A DNA stretch of 64,000 nt from Actinoplanes subtropicus (GTDB taxonomy: Bacteria > Actinomycetota > Actinomycetes > Mycobacteriales > Micromonosporaceae), in assembly GCF_000721705.1 (NCBI RefSeq), contig NZ_JOJL01000034.1, positions 22,099-86,098 on the forward strand, given 5' to 3'. Below the pieces are notes generated by a model. That model searched no databases. It saw nothing but the letters and a program-made list of their open reading frames with translations, and was not told the origin of the DNA. Positions 8,195 to 16,224 of the stretch are shown here, piece after piece. The stretch's first letter is position 1. Every line of letters starts with the position of its first letter. The position numbers and the translations under genes are program-made.

Positions 8195-8359
8195 AGCGCC
8201 TGTGTCGAAGCGGGAGACGGGCTGCGGCGTCGCCCAGGCGTCGTCTGGGCGCACGCCGTGAACACCCGAATACAACCCCGGTATTCGGGCGCCCGCGGCG
8301 CGTACCCAGACGACGCCTGGACCTCGCCTCGCTCCGGCTCCCGCTTCGACACAGGCGCT
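8195..8359. repeat. 165-bp palindromic element with 82-base arms
   Basis: The two arms are centred exactly on base 8277 with no insertions or deletions. Matching blocks are AGCGCCTGTGTCGAAGCGGG plus two more bases at the outer ends (8195-8216 and 8338-8359), CCAGGCGTCGTCTGGG in the middle, and CCCGAATAC beside the centre (8265-8273 and 8281-8289). Regions between the blocks differ. The right end overlaps the stop codon of the DUF1772 gene; the left end lies 12 bases from the start of the acyltransferase gene. It looks like a non-autonomous palindromic insertion (MITE- or REP-like), or a large hairpin that ends one transcript. Confidence 0.85.
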
Positions 8360-8819
8360 ACCGGCGGATCGTGCCGATCAGGAGGACGGCGGCGCCGGCC
8401 AGGCAGAGGATGGTGCGGGCGTGGTTGGCCGGATTCCAGGCGGCCAGGTATCGCGCCCAGGTGATCGCGTCCGCGTTCAGGCGGTTGTTCAGCGGAACAT
8501 TGATCACCGCGGTGACGCCCAGCGCTCCGATGAGGGTCAGGGCCGCGCCGATCAGCAGCCACGCGGCGCCGGGCTGCGACCAGGTGGTCAGGGCTCGAAC
8601 GATCATCGCGACGCACAGCACCGAGACGGCGGACAGGGCGAGCATGAGCGGCGGGCGCTCGGCGGTGACGTTCATCGAGCGCATCGCGGCCGCGCCGGCC
8701 GGCTCGGGCAGCCGCTCCAGGCCGTTCATCACGAACGAGGAGAAGGCGAAGAACACGCCGGCGAACAGGCCACTGCCGACGATGGTGGCGGCGGCGAGGA
8801 CATCCCAGGCACGAGTCAT
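8358..8819 (-). CDS. DUF1772 (anthrone oxygenase-like) membrane protein
   Basis: The 153-residue protein has four predicted membrane segments and the DUF1772 signatures: GLFAGVFFAFSSFVMNGLERL near the N-terminus and NVPLNNRLNAD near residue 106, followed by ARYLAAWNPANHARTI. The family includes anthrone oxygenases and many uncharacterised membrane proteins. It is divergent from the AraC-type regulator at 8901, which may control it. The last bases, including the TAG stop, lie inside the end of the 165-bp palindrome, so the C-terminal residues may have been altered by its insertion. Confidence 0.82.
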   Translation of the reverse strand: MTRAWDVLAAATIVGSGLFAGVFFAFSSFVMNGLERLPEPAGAAAMRSMNVTAERPPLMLALSAVSVLCVAMIVRALTTWSQPGAAWLLIGAALTLIGALGVTAVINVPLNNRLNADAITWARYLAAWNPANHARTILCLAGAAVLLIGTIRR

Positions 8820-8900
8820 GAGTCCATGTCACCGCAGGTCGATGAGCCGATCCATGCGGCGGGCACCCGATTCCATACGCGAGCGTCTACGCTCGGGCGT

Positions 8901-9905
8901 ATGGACCCGGTGGGCGGCCTGCTCGACCCGCGGGCGCGGGGCGCGTTCATCCTCCGCTCGCTGATGTCCGCGCCGTGGTCGCTGCGGATCGAGGACGAGG
9001 CGCCGCTGAGTCTGGTGGCGGTCGTGCGGGGGTCGGCGTGGATCGAGGCGGGCACGGCGGCGACCGAGATCGTGCCGGGCGACGTGGCGGTCGTGCGCGG
9101 TCCGCGGCCGTACCGGGTGGCCGATTCCGCCGCCACCGCGCCGCAGGTCGCGATCGGGCCGAACCAGGTCTGCCGGCCGATCGACGGCGTGGCCGGCGCG
9201 CGCCCGATGGGTCCGCTCGGGCTGCGGTCGTGGGGTAACGACCCGGCGGGCGGCACGATGCTGCTGACCGGCACCTACCACTCGCCGGCCGAGATCAGCC
9301 GGTCCCTGCTGTCGGCGTTGCCCGAGCTGGTGGTGCTGCGGCCGGGCGAGTGGGATTCCGGGCTGGTCCGGCATGTCATCCACGAGGTCGACCGGGACGC
9401 TCCGGGCCAGGAGGTGGTGCTGGACCGGCTGCTCGACCTGATCCTGATCACTGCCGTACGCACCTGGCTGGCCCGGCCGGAGGCGCGTCCGCCGCGCTGG
9501 TACACCGCGCAGCAGGATCCGATCGTGGGCGCCGCCCTGACCCGCATCCACGCCCGGCCGGAGCGGGCCTGGACGGTGGCCACGCTGGCCGGCGAGGCCC
9601 GCTGCTCGCGCGCGGCCCTGGCCCGGCGGTTCACCGAGCTGGTGGGCGTGCCGCCGATGACCTATCTGACCGAGTGGCGGCTCGCCTGCGCGGCCGACAT
9701 GCTGCTGCGCAGCGACGCGACCTTGGAGACGATCGCGCGGGCCGTCGGTTACGCCAGCCCGTTCGCGCTCAGCGCCGCCTTCAAACGAGTGCGTGGGGTG
9801 TCGCCGCGGGAACTGCGGTCAGTGCACCATCAGCGGCAGGACGGTGCGTACCTCGTCGGCCAGTCCGTCCAGGACTCGCTCGCCGTGCGCGGTGTAGGCG
9901 AGTAG
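8901..9905 (+). CDS. AraC family transcriptional regulator with abnormal C-terminal extension
   Basis: ATG 8901 opens a 334-residue protein. Residues 1-180 form a cupin-type sensor domain (AraC-binding-like). The C-terminal part holds the paired helix-turn-helix of AraC/XylS: VATLAGEARCSRAALARRF, then ETIARAVGYASPFALSAAF and the closing GVSPRELRS. AraC proteins normally stop within a few residues of this motif. Here the frame continues about 25 residues (VHHQRQDG onwards) straight through the antisense of the TetR remnant. The native stop was therefore probably lost at a junction near 9820. It is divergent from the DUF1772 gene, a usual regulator-target layout. Confidence 0.85.
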   Translation: MDPVGGLLDPRARGAFILRSLMSAPWSLRIEDEAPLSLVAVVRGSAWIEAGTAATEIVPGDVAVVRGPRPYRVADSAATAPQVAIGPNQVCRPIDGVAGARPMGPLGLRSWGNDPAGGTMLLTGTYHSPAEISRSLLSALPELVVLRPGEWDSGLVRHVIHEVDRDAPGQEVVLDRLLDLILITAVRTWLARPEARPPRWYTAQQDPIVGAALTRIHARPERAWTVATLAGEARCSRAALARRFTELVGVPPMTYLTEWRLACAADMLLRSDATLETIARAVGYASPFALSAAFKRVRGVSPRELRSVHHQRQDGAYLVGQSVQDSLAVRGVGE

Positions 9906-10031
9906 CGCCCGCTGGAAAAGACCATCGAGCATGCCGTACGCCGCGGCCGGCGACACCGAGGGCCGACCCCCGGCGAGGGTGGCGTACCGATCGATCACCC
10001 GCCAGATCATGGCCTCGAGCCGGCCGCCGTA
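9819..10031 (-). pseudogene. C-terminal remnant of a TetR family regulator
   Basis: About 67 residues on the minus strand read as the ligand-domain end of a TetR regulator: RLEAMIWRVIDRYATLAGG, then AAAYGMLDGLFQRALLAY and VRTVLPLMVH, followed by a TGA. The upstream frame is open but antisense to the SDR remnant, and no helix-turn-helix domain is present. The break lies near 10030, where the SDR gene on the other strand also begins mid-protein. It was probably the divergent regulator of the catabolic genes that follow. Confidence 0.7.
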
Positions 10032-10508
10032 CGCAAGATGCTCGACGTCAACCTGCTCGGCACCGCGCTCGGCCTCAAGCACGCCTTCCGCGCCATGCGG
10101 CCCGGCGGAGCGGCCGGCGCCGGTGGGGTGGTCATCAACGTCGCCTCGGTCGCCGCGACCATCGCGTTCCCGGCGATCTCGGTCTACTCGGCGACCAAGT
10201 CGGGCGTCGACCGGCTCACCCGGGTCGCGGCGATGGAGTCCGGCAAGCTGGGCTACGGCGTACGGGTGAATTGCATTTATCCCGGTCTTGTCCCCACCGC
10301 GATGGGGATCGGACTCGCCAACGATTGCGCCAGGATCGGACTTTTCGGCTCGCCCGAGGAGGCCGTCGGCGCCGTCGTCGAGCTCACGCCGTCCGGGCGG
10401 TTGGGCGAGGTGGGCGACATGGCCGACGCCGTGGTGTTCCTGGCGTCCGACGCCGCCCGCTTCATCAACGGTTGCGGCCTGCCGGTCGACGGCGGAATGG
10501 GGATGTGA
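10032..10508 (+). pseudogene. SDR oxidoreductase lacking its N-terminal half
   Basis: The sequence enters an SDR protein at MLDVNLLGTALGLKHAF, normally about residue 105. It keeps the catalytic Ser region (VVINVASVAATIAFP), the YSATKSGVD active-site Tyr-Lys motif and the C-terminus FINGCGLPVDGGMGM. The Rossmann GXXXGXG motif and NAD(P)-binding half are absent, so it cannot bind cofactor normally. ATG 10038 is an internal methionine and may still allow translation of 156 residues. The next open frame starts two bases after its stop. Confidence 0.85.
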
Positions 10509-10509
10509 C

Positions 10510-11247
10510 ATGGCCGCCAAGCCCGTCGTCGTGTACGGCGCGTCCGGCTACACCGGCCGGCTGATCTGCGAGTACCTGCGCGAGTACAACGTGCCGTTCA
10601 TCGCGGCCGGACGCGACGGCGACAAGCTGCGGGCGTCCATGCGGGAGAACGTCGCCGGCATCGAGACCGCCGACTACGAGATCGTCGAGGTCGGGCACGA
10701 CACCAAGCTACGAGGCGTGGGACCCCGAGGCCGGCCTCTATCAGCTGGTGCTGCCGGGTCAGCACGAGCTCGCGCTGGCGCTGCCGTGGGGCGGCACCTC
10801 GCACCCGGTCTGGTACCGCACCGACCCGCGGGTCGCCAACGTCAAGGTGCTCGGCGGCGTCTTCAACCGGGCGCTGATGAACGGCGTACCGCAGATCGTG
10901 GCGGCCGCCGTCGAGGCGACCAAGGACATGCACCCCGATGAGAGGTACGCGGCGCTCACCGCCACGGCCGCACAGGTGATGAACGTGATGCCGCCCCGGG
11001 AGAATCCGCGCCTGAACAAGTCGGTCGACTCGGTGCACGCCTCCGGGCCGCTCGGGCGCGCGCACTGCGTCATCTACGGCAACTCGAACTACAAGCAAAC
11101 CGGACTGCTGCAGGCGTACGCCGCGTACCACCTGCTGCAGCGCCCGCCGCGACGGGTCGGCTTCGCCTCCGGTTGCCAGGCCTTCGGGCACCGCGAACTG
11201 CTCGGCGTGCTGGAGAGCTTCGGCCTGGTCCGCGAGCCCTCGGTCAC
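10510..11247 (+). pseudogene. Saccharopine dehydrogenase-like protein (DUF5938) with an internal deletion
   Basis: ATG 10510 begins an intact Rossmann N-terminus (VVVYGASGYTGRLICEYL, then NVAGIETADYEIVEVGHD) for about 66 residues. Near 10705 the sequence jumps, out of frame, to the C-terminal domain: SYEAWDPEAGLYQLVLPG, HPVWYRTDPRVANVKVLGG, VDSVHASGPLGRAHCVIYG and CQAFGHRELLGVL. The middle third is missing and the two parts are in different frames, so no complete enzyme is made. The segment ends at about 11245, where the acyl-CoA ligase fragment begins. Family members are NAD(P)-dependent reductases found in lipid and secondary metabolism. Confidence 0.85.
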
Positions 11248-12315
11248 GTGGACGACCTGGCCATGATCGTCGGGACCGGCGGGACCACCGGGCGGCCCAA
11301 GGGCGTCGAGCTCACCGGGGCCAACCTCGAGGCGATGACCGCGATCACGCTGATGAGCTACCCGTGGCCGGACCGGCCGGTCTATCTGGCGCTGGCCCCG
11401 CTCACCCACGCCGCCGGCGTGCTGTGCTTCCCCGTACTGGCCAAGGGCGGCGAGATCGTCATCATGCGCACGCCCGACGTCGGCGCGTTCCTCGGGCTCG
11501 TCGAGCGGCACCGGGTGACGCACACCTTCCTGCCGCCGACGCTCATCTACATGGTCCTCGCGCATCCCGCGCTGGACGACACCGATCTCTCTTCACTGCA
11601 ATGCTTCTGGTACGGGGCGGCGCCGATGTCGGCGGCCCGGCTCGCCGAGGCACTGCGCCGGATCGGGCCGATGGCGCAGCTCTTCGGTCAGACCGAGGCG
11701 CCGATGATGATCTCGACGATGGCGCCGGCCGACCACTACCTGCCCGACGGCAGCGTCGCGGATCATCGTCTCTCCTCGGCCGGGCGGCCGTCGCCGCTGG
11801 TCACCGTGGCCATCATGGGCTCGGACGGCGAGTTGCTGCCGCGCGGCGCCACCGGCGAGATCGTGGTGCGGGGTTCTTTGGTGATGCGTGGCTACCACCG
11901 CGATCCGGCGGCGACCTCGGCCGCCTCGGCGCACGGCTGGCACCATACCGGCGACATCGGCTACCTCGACGACGACAACTACCTGTTCATCGTGGATCGG
12001 GCCAAGGACATGGTGATCACCGGTGGCTTCAACGTCTACTCCACCGAGGTCGAGCAGGCGCTCATGCAGCACCCGGCGGTGCAGGACTGCGCGGTGATCG
12101 GCCTGCCCGACGACAAGTGGGGCGAGCGGGTGACCGCGATCCTTCAACTGCGCGCGGGCGCGACGGTGGACAAGGCGGAGGTCACCGCGTTCGTCAAGGA
12201 GCGGATCGGCAGCGTGAAGACCCCGAAGCAGATCGAGATCCGGGACGACCTGCCGCGCTCGAAGGTGGGCAAGGTTCTTAAGTCCGATTTGCGCGCCCGC
12301 CTGTCGGGATCATGA
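11248..12315 (+). pseudogene. Acyl-CoA ligase (AMP-binding enzyme) lacking its N-terminal third
   Basis: The open frame from GTG 11248 gives 355 residues, against about 510-550 for the family. It begins just before the P-loop (VGTGGTTGRPKGVELTG) and keeps the FGQTEAPMM motif, the HTGDIGYLDDDNYLFIVDR hinge region, and the C-terminal catalytic Lys region (RSKVGKVLKSDLRARL). The first 170 or so residues, which form part of the acyl-binding pocket, are missing at the junction near 11245. No further damage is visible, so a shortened protein could be made, but normal ligase activity is unlikely. Its stop overlaps the stop of the convergent 2OG oxygenase gene. Confidence 0.82.
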
Positions 12316-12981
12316 CGCGTCGTGGAAGACGAGGCCGAGGGTGTGCCGGCGGCCCGAACGGACGGTGCTCACGCCGTGCCGCATCGGGGCGTTCGACCAC
12401 CCCCGCTTCGTCGCCACCGGCCGGTCCCGGGTGGTGAAGACCAGGGCGTGACCCTGCGGCAGCGTGGTCGAGTGGCCGCGGGACTGTGCCCGCGGCCGCT
12501 GCTCGACCATCAGGAACTCGCCGCCGGTGAAGTCCACGCCCGGCTCGTCCAGGCCGACCACGACCTGCAACGGGAAGAGCATCTCGCCGAAGACGTCCCG
12601 ATGCAGGGCGTTCCAGCCGCCGGGGCCGTAGCGCAGCAGGATCTGCGCCGACTTGTCCTGGCCGGCCTCGTGACACAGCTCGAGCCATTCGTCCAGGGTG
12701 TCCGGCCACGGGGCCGGGCGGCCGAGTTTGGCCGCCCAGTCCCGCGCGATCGGCAGCAAACGCGGATAAAAGGCCGACCGCAGATCCCGTACGAGATCGG
12801 GCAGGTCGTGGGTGAAGTAGCGGTACTCGCCGGAACCGAAGCGGAAGCGGGCCATGTCCACGGTCGTGCGGAAGCGGTCCGCCTCGTCGTAGAGCGCGGC
12901 GATCTCCCGGCACTGCTCGCGGGTGAGCACCCGGCCGGCCAGCGCACAGCCGTACTCGTCGAGGTCATCGATCATGGCCAT
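12310..12981 (-). CDS. 2OG-Fe(II) oxygenase in an alkylation-repair operon
   Basis: The 223-residue protein starts at ATG 12981 (or 12975), just past the stop of ogt. It carries the double-stranded beta-helix iron ligands: HRDVFGEMLFPLQVVVGL supplies His and Asp, and a distal His lies in the APMRHGVSTVRSGRRHTL region with the 2-oxoglutarate-binding Arg. ILLRYGPGGWNALHRD is typical of actinobacterial oxygenases found beside ada/ogt genes. Coupling to the methyltransferase suggests oxidative dealkylation of nucleic acids, an inference from context. It belongs to the prolyl-hydroxylase-like branch rather than classical AlkB. Confidence 0.78.
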   Translation of the reverse strand: MAMIDDLDEYGCALAGRVLTREQCREIAALYDEADRFRTTVDMARFRFGSGEYRYFTHDLPDLVRDLRSAFYPRLLPIARDWAAKLGRPAPWPDTLDEWLELCHEAGQDKSAQILLRYGPGGWNALHRDVFGEMLFPLQVVVGLDEPGVDFTGGEFLMVEQRPRAQSRGHSTTLPQGHALVFTTRDRPVATKRGWSNAPMRHGVSTVRSGRRHTLGLVFHDAS

Positions 12982-12983
12982 CC

Positions 12984-13460
12984 TCAGAAGAGAGCGGGCT
13001 GCATGGCGCCCTCGTGGGCGAGCAGCCACATCTTGCGCTCGACACCGCCCGCGTAGCCGCGCATCGACCCGTCGGCGCCGATGACGCGGTGACACGGGCG
13101 CACCAGCAGCAGCGGGTTCGCGCCGATCGCCGCGCCGAGGGCCTGGATGCGGTCGCGGGGCAGGCCGAGTTGCGCGGCGAGGGCGCCGTACGTGGTGGTC
13201 GTGCCGTACGGGATCTGGTCCAGCTCGTGCCAGACCCGCCGCTGGAAGTCCGTGCCGCTCTCGGCGAACGGGATGTCGAACTCGGTGAGCACGCCGGCGA
13301 AGTACGCGTCCAGCTGCCGGATGACCTCGGCGAACGGCCCGGGGTCGCCGGCGGCCGGTGCCTTCGTCCGGCCGGGCATGGACAGCGAGGTGAGAACGGT
13401 TCCGTCACCCACCAGCAGCAGGTCGCCGAGCGGGCTCGCGATCGTGGTGTACGAAGTCAT
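12984..13460 (-). CDS. ogt: Methylated-DNA--protein-cysteine methyltransferase
   Basis: The 158-residue protein has the complete suicide-methyltransferase layout: an N-terminal domain (MTSYTTIASPLGDLLLVGD), FQRRVWHELDQIPYGTTTTY, and the active site RPCHRVIG with acceptor Cys123, followed by GYAGGVERKMWLLAHEG. It removes methyl groups from O6-methylguanine and O4-methylthymine in DNA. It is the first gene of a two-gene minus-strand operon with the 2OG oxygenase, separated by two bases. Confidence 0.95.
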   Translation of the reverse strand: MTSYTTIASPLGDLLLVGDGTVLTSLSMPGRTKAPAAGDPGPFAEVIRQLDAYFAGVLTEFDIPFAESGTDFQRRVWHELDQIPYGTTTTYGALAAQLGLPRDRIQALGAAIGANPLLLVRPCHRVIGADGSMRGYAGGVERKMWLLAHEGAMQPALF

Positions 13461-13509
13461 GCCTCAACTGTGCGGCGCGTGCGAGGCAAAAGCTGGCGGG
13501 ATTCGGACA

Positions 13510-14544
13510 TCACGCTGCGCGCGGGAAGTCGACCGTGATGTGCAGGCCGCCGTCCGGGCCAGGGCTAACGGAGAGTGGGGCGCGGTGGGCGTGGGCGATC
13601 GCGGCGACGATGGCGAGGCCGAGGCCGTGCCCGTCGGTCTGGTCCGTCCGGTCGGTGCCGAGGCGCTGGAACGGCTGGAGCAGGCGGTCGATTTCGGCCG
13701 CCGGGATCTCCGGGCCGGTGTTGGCGACCGTGAGCCGGCCGGCGGCGGTCGTGGCGATCTCGACGCTTCCGCCGGGGACGTTGTGCCGTACGGCGTTGAC
13801 GACCAGGTTCGTGATCAGGCTCGCGGCCAGCGCCGGATCGCCGGTGACGGTCGCCGGGGCGAGCTGGGTGTCGACCCGGATGCCGTGGCGCGGCTGATCG
13901 AGCACCACCTTGGCGGTGAGCTCGGCCAGGTCGAACTCCGTCCAGCGGTCGACCCCCTGGTGTCCGTTGGCCAGCGTGAGCAGCGCGTCGATCAGGTGCT
14001 CCTGCTGCCGGCCGAGGTCGAGCAGTTCGCGGCCGGCCGCCCGGAGCGTGCCGGCGGTGGCGTCCGGGTCGGCCAGGGTGAGCTGCAACAGGGCTCGCTG
14101 CACGGTCAGCGGGGTGCGCAGCTCGTGCGAGGCGTTCGCGATGAACTGCCGCTGCGCGGTGAACGCCTGGTGCAGCCGGTACGCCAGGCCGTCCAGGCTG
14201 TCGGCGAGCTCGGCGAACTCCTCGTACGCGGCCGGCACGCGCAGCCGGCCGTCCAAGGTGTTCGCCGACATCGAGCGGGCGGAGTGGGTGATCGCCCGGA
14301 GCGGCCGCAGCGCCCGGCTCGCGATCAGCCGGCCGAGCGCGATCGAGGCGACGGCCACCACGACCAGGGCGACCGCGGAGAACTCGAGCACCGCGCCGAG
14401 GTTGCTGGTCGGGGCCGGCCGGCGGGTGTTGTCGCCGCCGCTGAACGCTCCGAGCGCGACCACGGCCACCAGCACCGTGCCACCGGCGAAGGCGAGCCCG
14501 GCGTGCAGCAGCGCGAGCCGGTTACGCAGCCGGGGGCGGGTCAC
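13510..14544 (-). CDS. Sensor histidine kinase
   Basis: GTG 14544, overlapping the stop of the response regulator, opens a 344-residue membrane kinase. Two membrane segments (about 14-34 and 52-71) enclose a very short external loop of some 18 residues, so it may sense events within the membrane. A HAMP linker follows, then the dimerisation domain with [10 protein letters not shown] (His140), and HATPase motifs (ITNLVVNAVRHN, a GHGLGLAIV lid). Short-loop kinases of this type often regulate ABC exporters, and one starts 750 bases away on the other strand. Confidence 0.88.
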   Translation of the reverse strand: MTRPRLRNRLALLHAGLAFAGGTVLVAVVALGAFSGGDNTRRPAPTSNLGAVLEFSAVALVVVAVASIALGRLIASRALRPLRAITHSARSMSANTLDGRLRVPAAYEEFAELADSLDGLAYRLHQAFTAQRQFIANASHELRTPLTVQRALLQLTLADPDATAGTLRAAGRELLDLGRQQEHLIDALLTLANGHQGVDRWTEFDLAELTAKVVLDQPRHGIRVDTQLAPATVTGDPALAASLITNLVVNAVRHNVPGGSVEIATTAAGRLTVANTGPEIPAAEIDRLLQPFQRLGTDRTDQTDGHGLGLAIVAAIAHAHRAPLSVSPGPDGGLHITVDFPRAA

Positions 14545-15203
14545 CGCGCCTCGATCCGGTAGCCGCCCTCGCGGACGGTGTGGATGGCCGGCGGTTGGCC
14601 GAGCTTGGTGCGCAGCCGGCCGATCGTGGTCTTCACCGTGGTGGTGAACGGGTCGGCAGCGTCGTCCCAGACCCGCTCCAGCAGCTCCTCGGCGGAGACC
14701 ACCCGACCGGCGGCGGCGAGCAGATACTCCAGGACCGCGAACTCCTTCGGGCTGAGGTCGAGCCGCCGGCCGGCGCGCGAGGCTACCCGCAGGTTCGGGT
14801 CCACCGTCAGGTCGCCGTTGTCGAGGATCGGGGGCAGCGCCGGGGTGCTGCGCCGGGCCAGCGCCCGCACCCGCGCCACCAGCTCGGCGAAGTCGAACGG
14901 TTTGGGCAGGTAGTCGTCGGCGCCGAGGCCCAGGCCCTCGACCCGGTCGCGGACGGTGCCGGCCGCGGTCAGCATCAGCACCCGGGTGTCCGCCCCGCCG
15001 GCGACGATCCGGCGGCACACCTCGTCGCCGTGCACGCCGGGCAGGTCACGGTCGAGGACCACGACGTCGTAGCGGGTGGCGGCCAGCTGCTCCAGCGCGG
15101 CGTGCCCGTCGAGGGCGGTGTCCACGGCCATCGCCTCGCGCCGCAGGCCGGTGGTGAGCAGCGCGTTCAGCGTCCGATGATCTTCGACCACGAGCACCCT
15201 CAT
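14541..15203 (-). CDS. OmpR/PhoB family response regulator
   Basis: The 220-residue protein has a receiver domain (VVEDHR acidic pocket, phospho-acceptor Asp51 in VVVLDRDLPG, KPF switch lysine at about 101-103) and a C-terminal winged helix (LSPKEFAVLEYLLAAAGRVV, TVREGGYRIEAR). It is transcribed first, with the kinase coupled behind it. The divergent ABC exporter operon starts 88 bases upstream of its ATG, which makes that intergenic region the likely target. Confidence 0.92.
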   Translation of the reverse strand: MRVLVVEDHRTLNALLTTGLRREAMAVDTALDGHAALEQLAATRYDVVVLDRDLPGVHGDEVCRRIVAGGADTRVLMLTAAGTVRDRVEGLGLGADDYLPKPFDFAELVARVRALARRSTPALPPILDNGDLTVDPNLRVASRAGRRLDLSPKEFAVLEYLLAAAGRVVSAEELLERVWDDAADPFTTTVKTTIGRLRTKLGQPPAIHTVREGGYRIEAR

Positions 15204-15291
15204 GGGCTACACGATGGCAGGCGGCAGGTGACAGCGTCGTGACAGCGGCACGCACCGGGCTGTCACCGGTCTCGGCGTACCAAACACGGTC

Positions 15292-16224
15292 ATGAGTGAT
15301 GCCACGATCGAGGTCGCCGGCCTGCGGAAGCGGTACGGCTCGACGACGGCGCTGGACGGGATGACGTTCGACGCCGTGCCCGGCCGGGTGACCGGTTTCG
15401 TCGGGCCCAACGGCGCCGGCAAGTCCACCACCATGCGGATCATCCTGGGATTGCACTCCGCCGACGCGGGGCAGGCCCGGATCGGCGGCCGGCCCTACCG
15501 GTCGCTGCGCTACCCGTTGCGTTCGCTGGGCGCGCTGCTGGACGCGTCCGCGCTGCACCCGGCGCGCAGCGGGCGCAACCACCTGCTGTGGCTGGCGCAG
15601 TCGCAAGGGCTGGGCCGCCGCCGGGTCGACGAGGTGATCGAGCTGGTGGGGCTGGCCGCGGCGGGTCGGCGCGCCGCCGGCGGGTATTCGCTGGGCATGC
15701 GCCAGCGGCTCGGCATCGCGGCCGCGCTGCTGGGCGATCCACCGGCGATCATGCTGGACGAGCCGTTCAACGGCATGGACCCGGAAGGCATCGTGTGGCT
15801 GCGCGGGTTCCTGCGCGCGCTGGCCGGCGAGCGGCGGGCCGTGCTGGTGTCCAGCCATCTGATGAGCGAGTTGCAGGGGATGGCCGACCACGTGGTGGTG
15901 GTCGGTCGCGGCCGGGTGATCGCCGACAGCAGCGTCGCCGACCTGATCGCGGCCGCCTCGGGCGATCGGGTGCTGGTGCGTACCGGCGCGCCACGGGAGG
16001 CCGCCGCGGCGCTGGTCGCGGCGGGTGCGGAGGTCACCCCGGCAAGTCAAAACCGGTTGGGCGTACGGGCAATGGCGGCCGAACGGATCGCCGAGGTGCT
16101 GGCGGCCGGCGGGGTGCCGTTCTCCGAGCTCGCGCCGCACCGGGCGACGCTCGAGGAAGCGTACTTCGATTTGACCGGCGACGCCGTCGAGTACCGCGCC
16201 GCCCCGACGGAGGTGACGCCGTGA
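15292..16224 (+). CDS. ABC transporter ATP-binding protein
   Basis: The 310-residue ATPase has Walker A GPNGAGKST (39-47), a degenerate ABC signature YSLGMRQRLGIA, Walker B IMLDEPFNGMDP and the switch His in SSHLMSEL. The roughly 80-residue tail after the ATPase core is typical of the DrrA/bacitracin-type (CcmA) subfamily of exporters. It is the first gene of a three-gene operon with two permeases, joined by GTGA and ATGA overlaps. The divergent two-component system is its probable regulator. Confidence 0.92.
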   Translation: MSDATIEVAGLRKRYGSTTALDGMTFDAVPGRVTGFVGPNGAGKSTTMRIILGLHSADAGQARIGGRPYRSLRYPLRSLGALLDASALHPARSGRNHLLWLAQSQGLGRRRVDEVIELVGLAAAGRRAAGGYSLGMRQRLGIAAALLGDPPAIMLDEPFNGMDPEGIVWLRGFLRALAGERRAVLVSSHLMSELQGMADHVVVVGRGRVIADSSVADLIAAASGDRVLVRTGAPREAAAALVAAGAEVTPASQNRLGVRAMAAERIAEVLAAGGVPFSELAPHRATLEEAYFDLTGDAVEYRAAPTEVTP

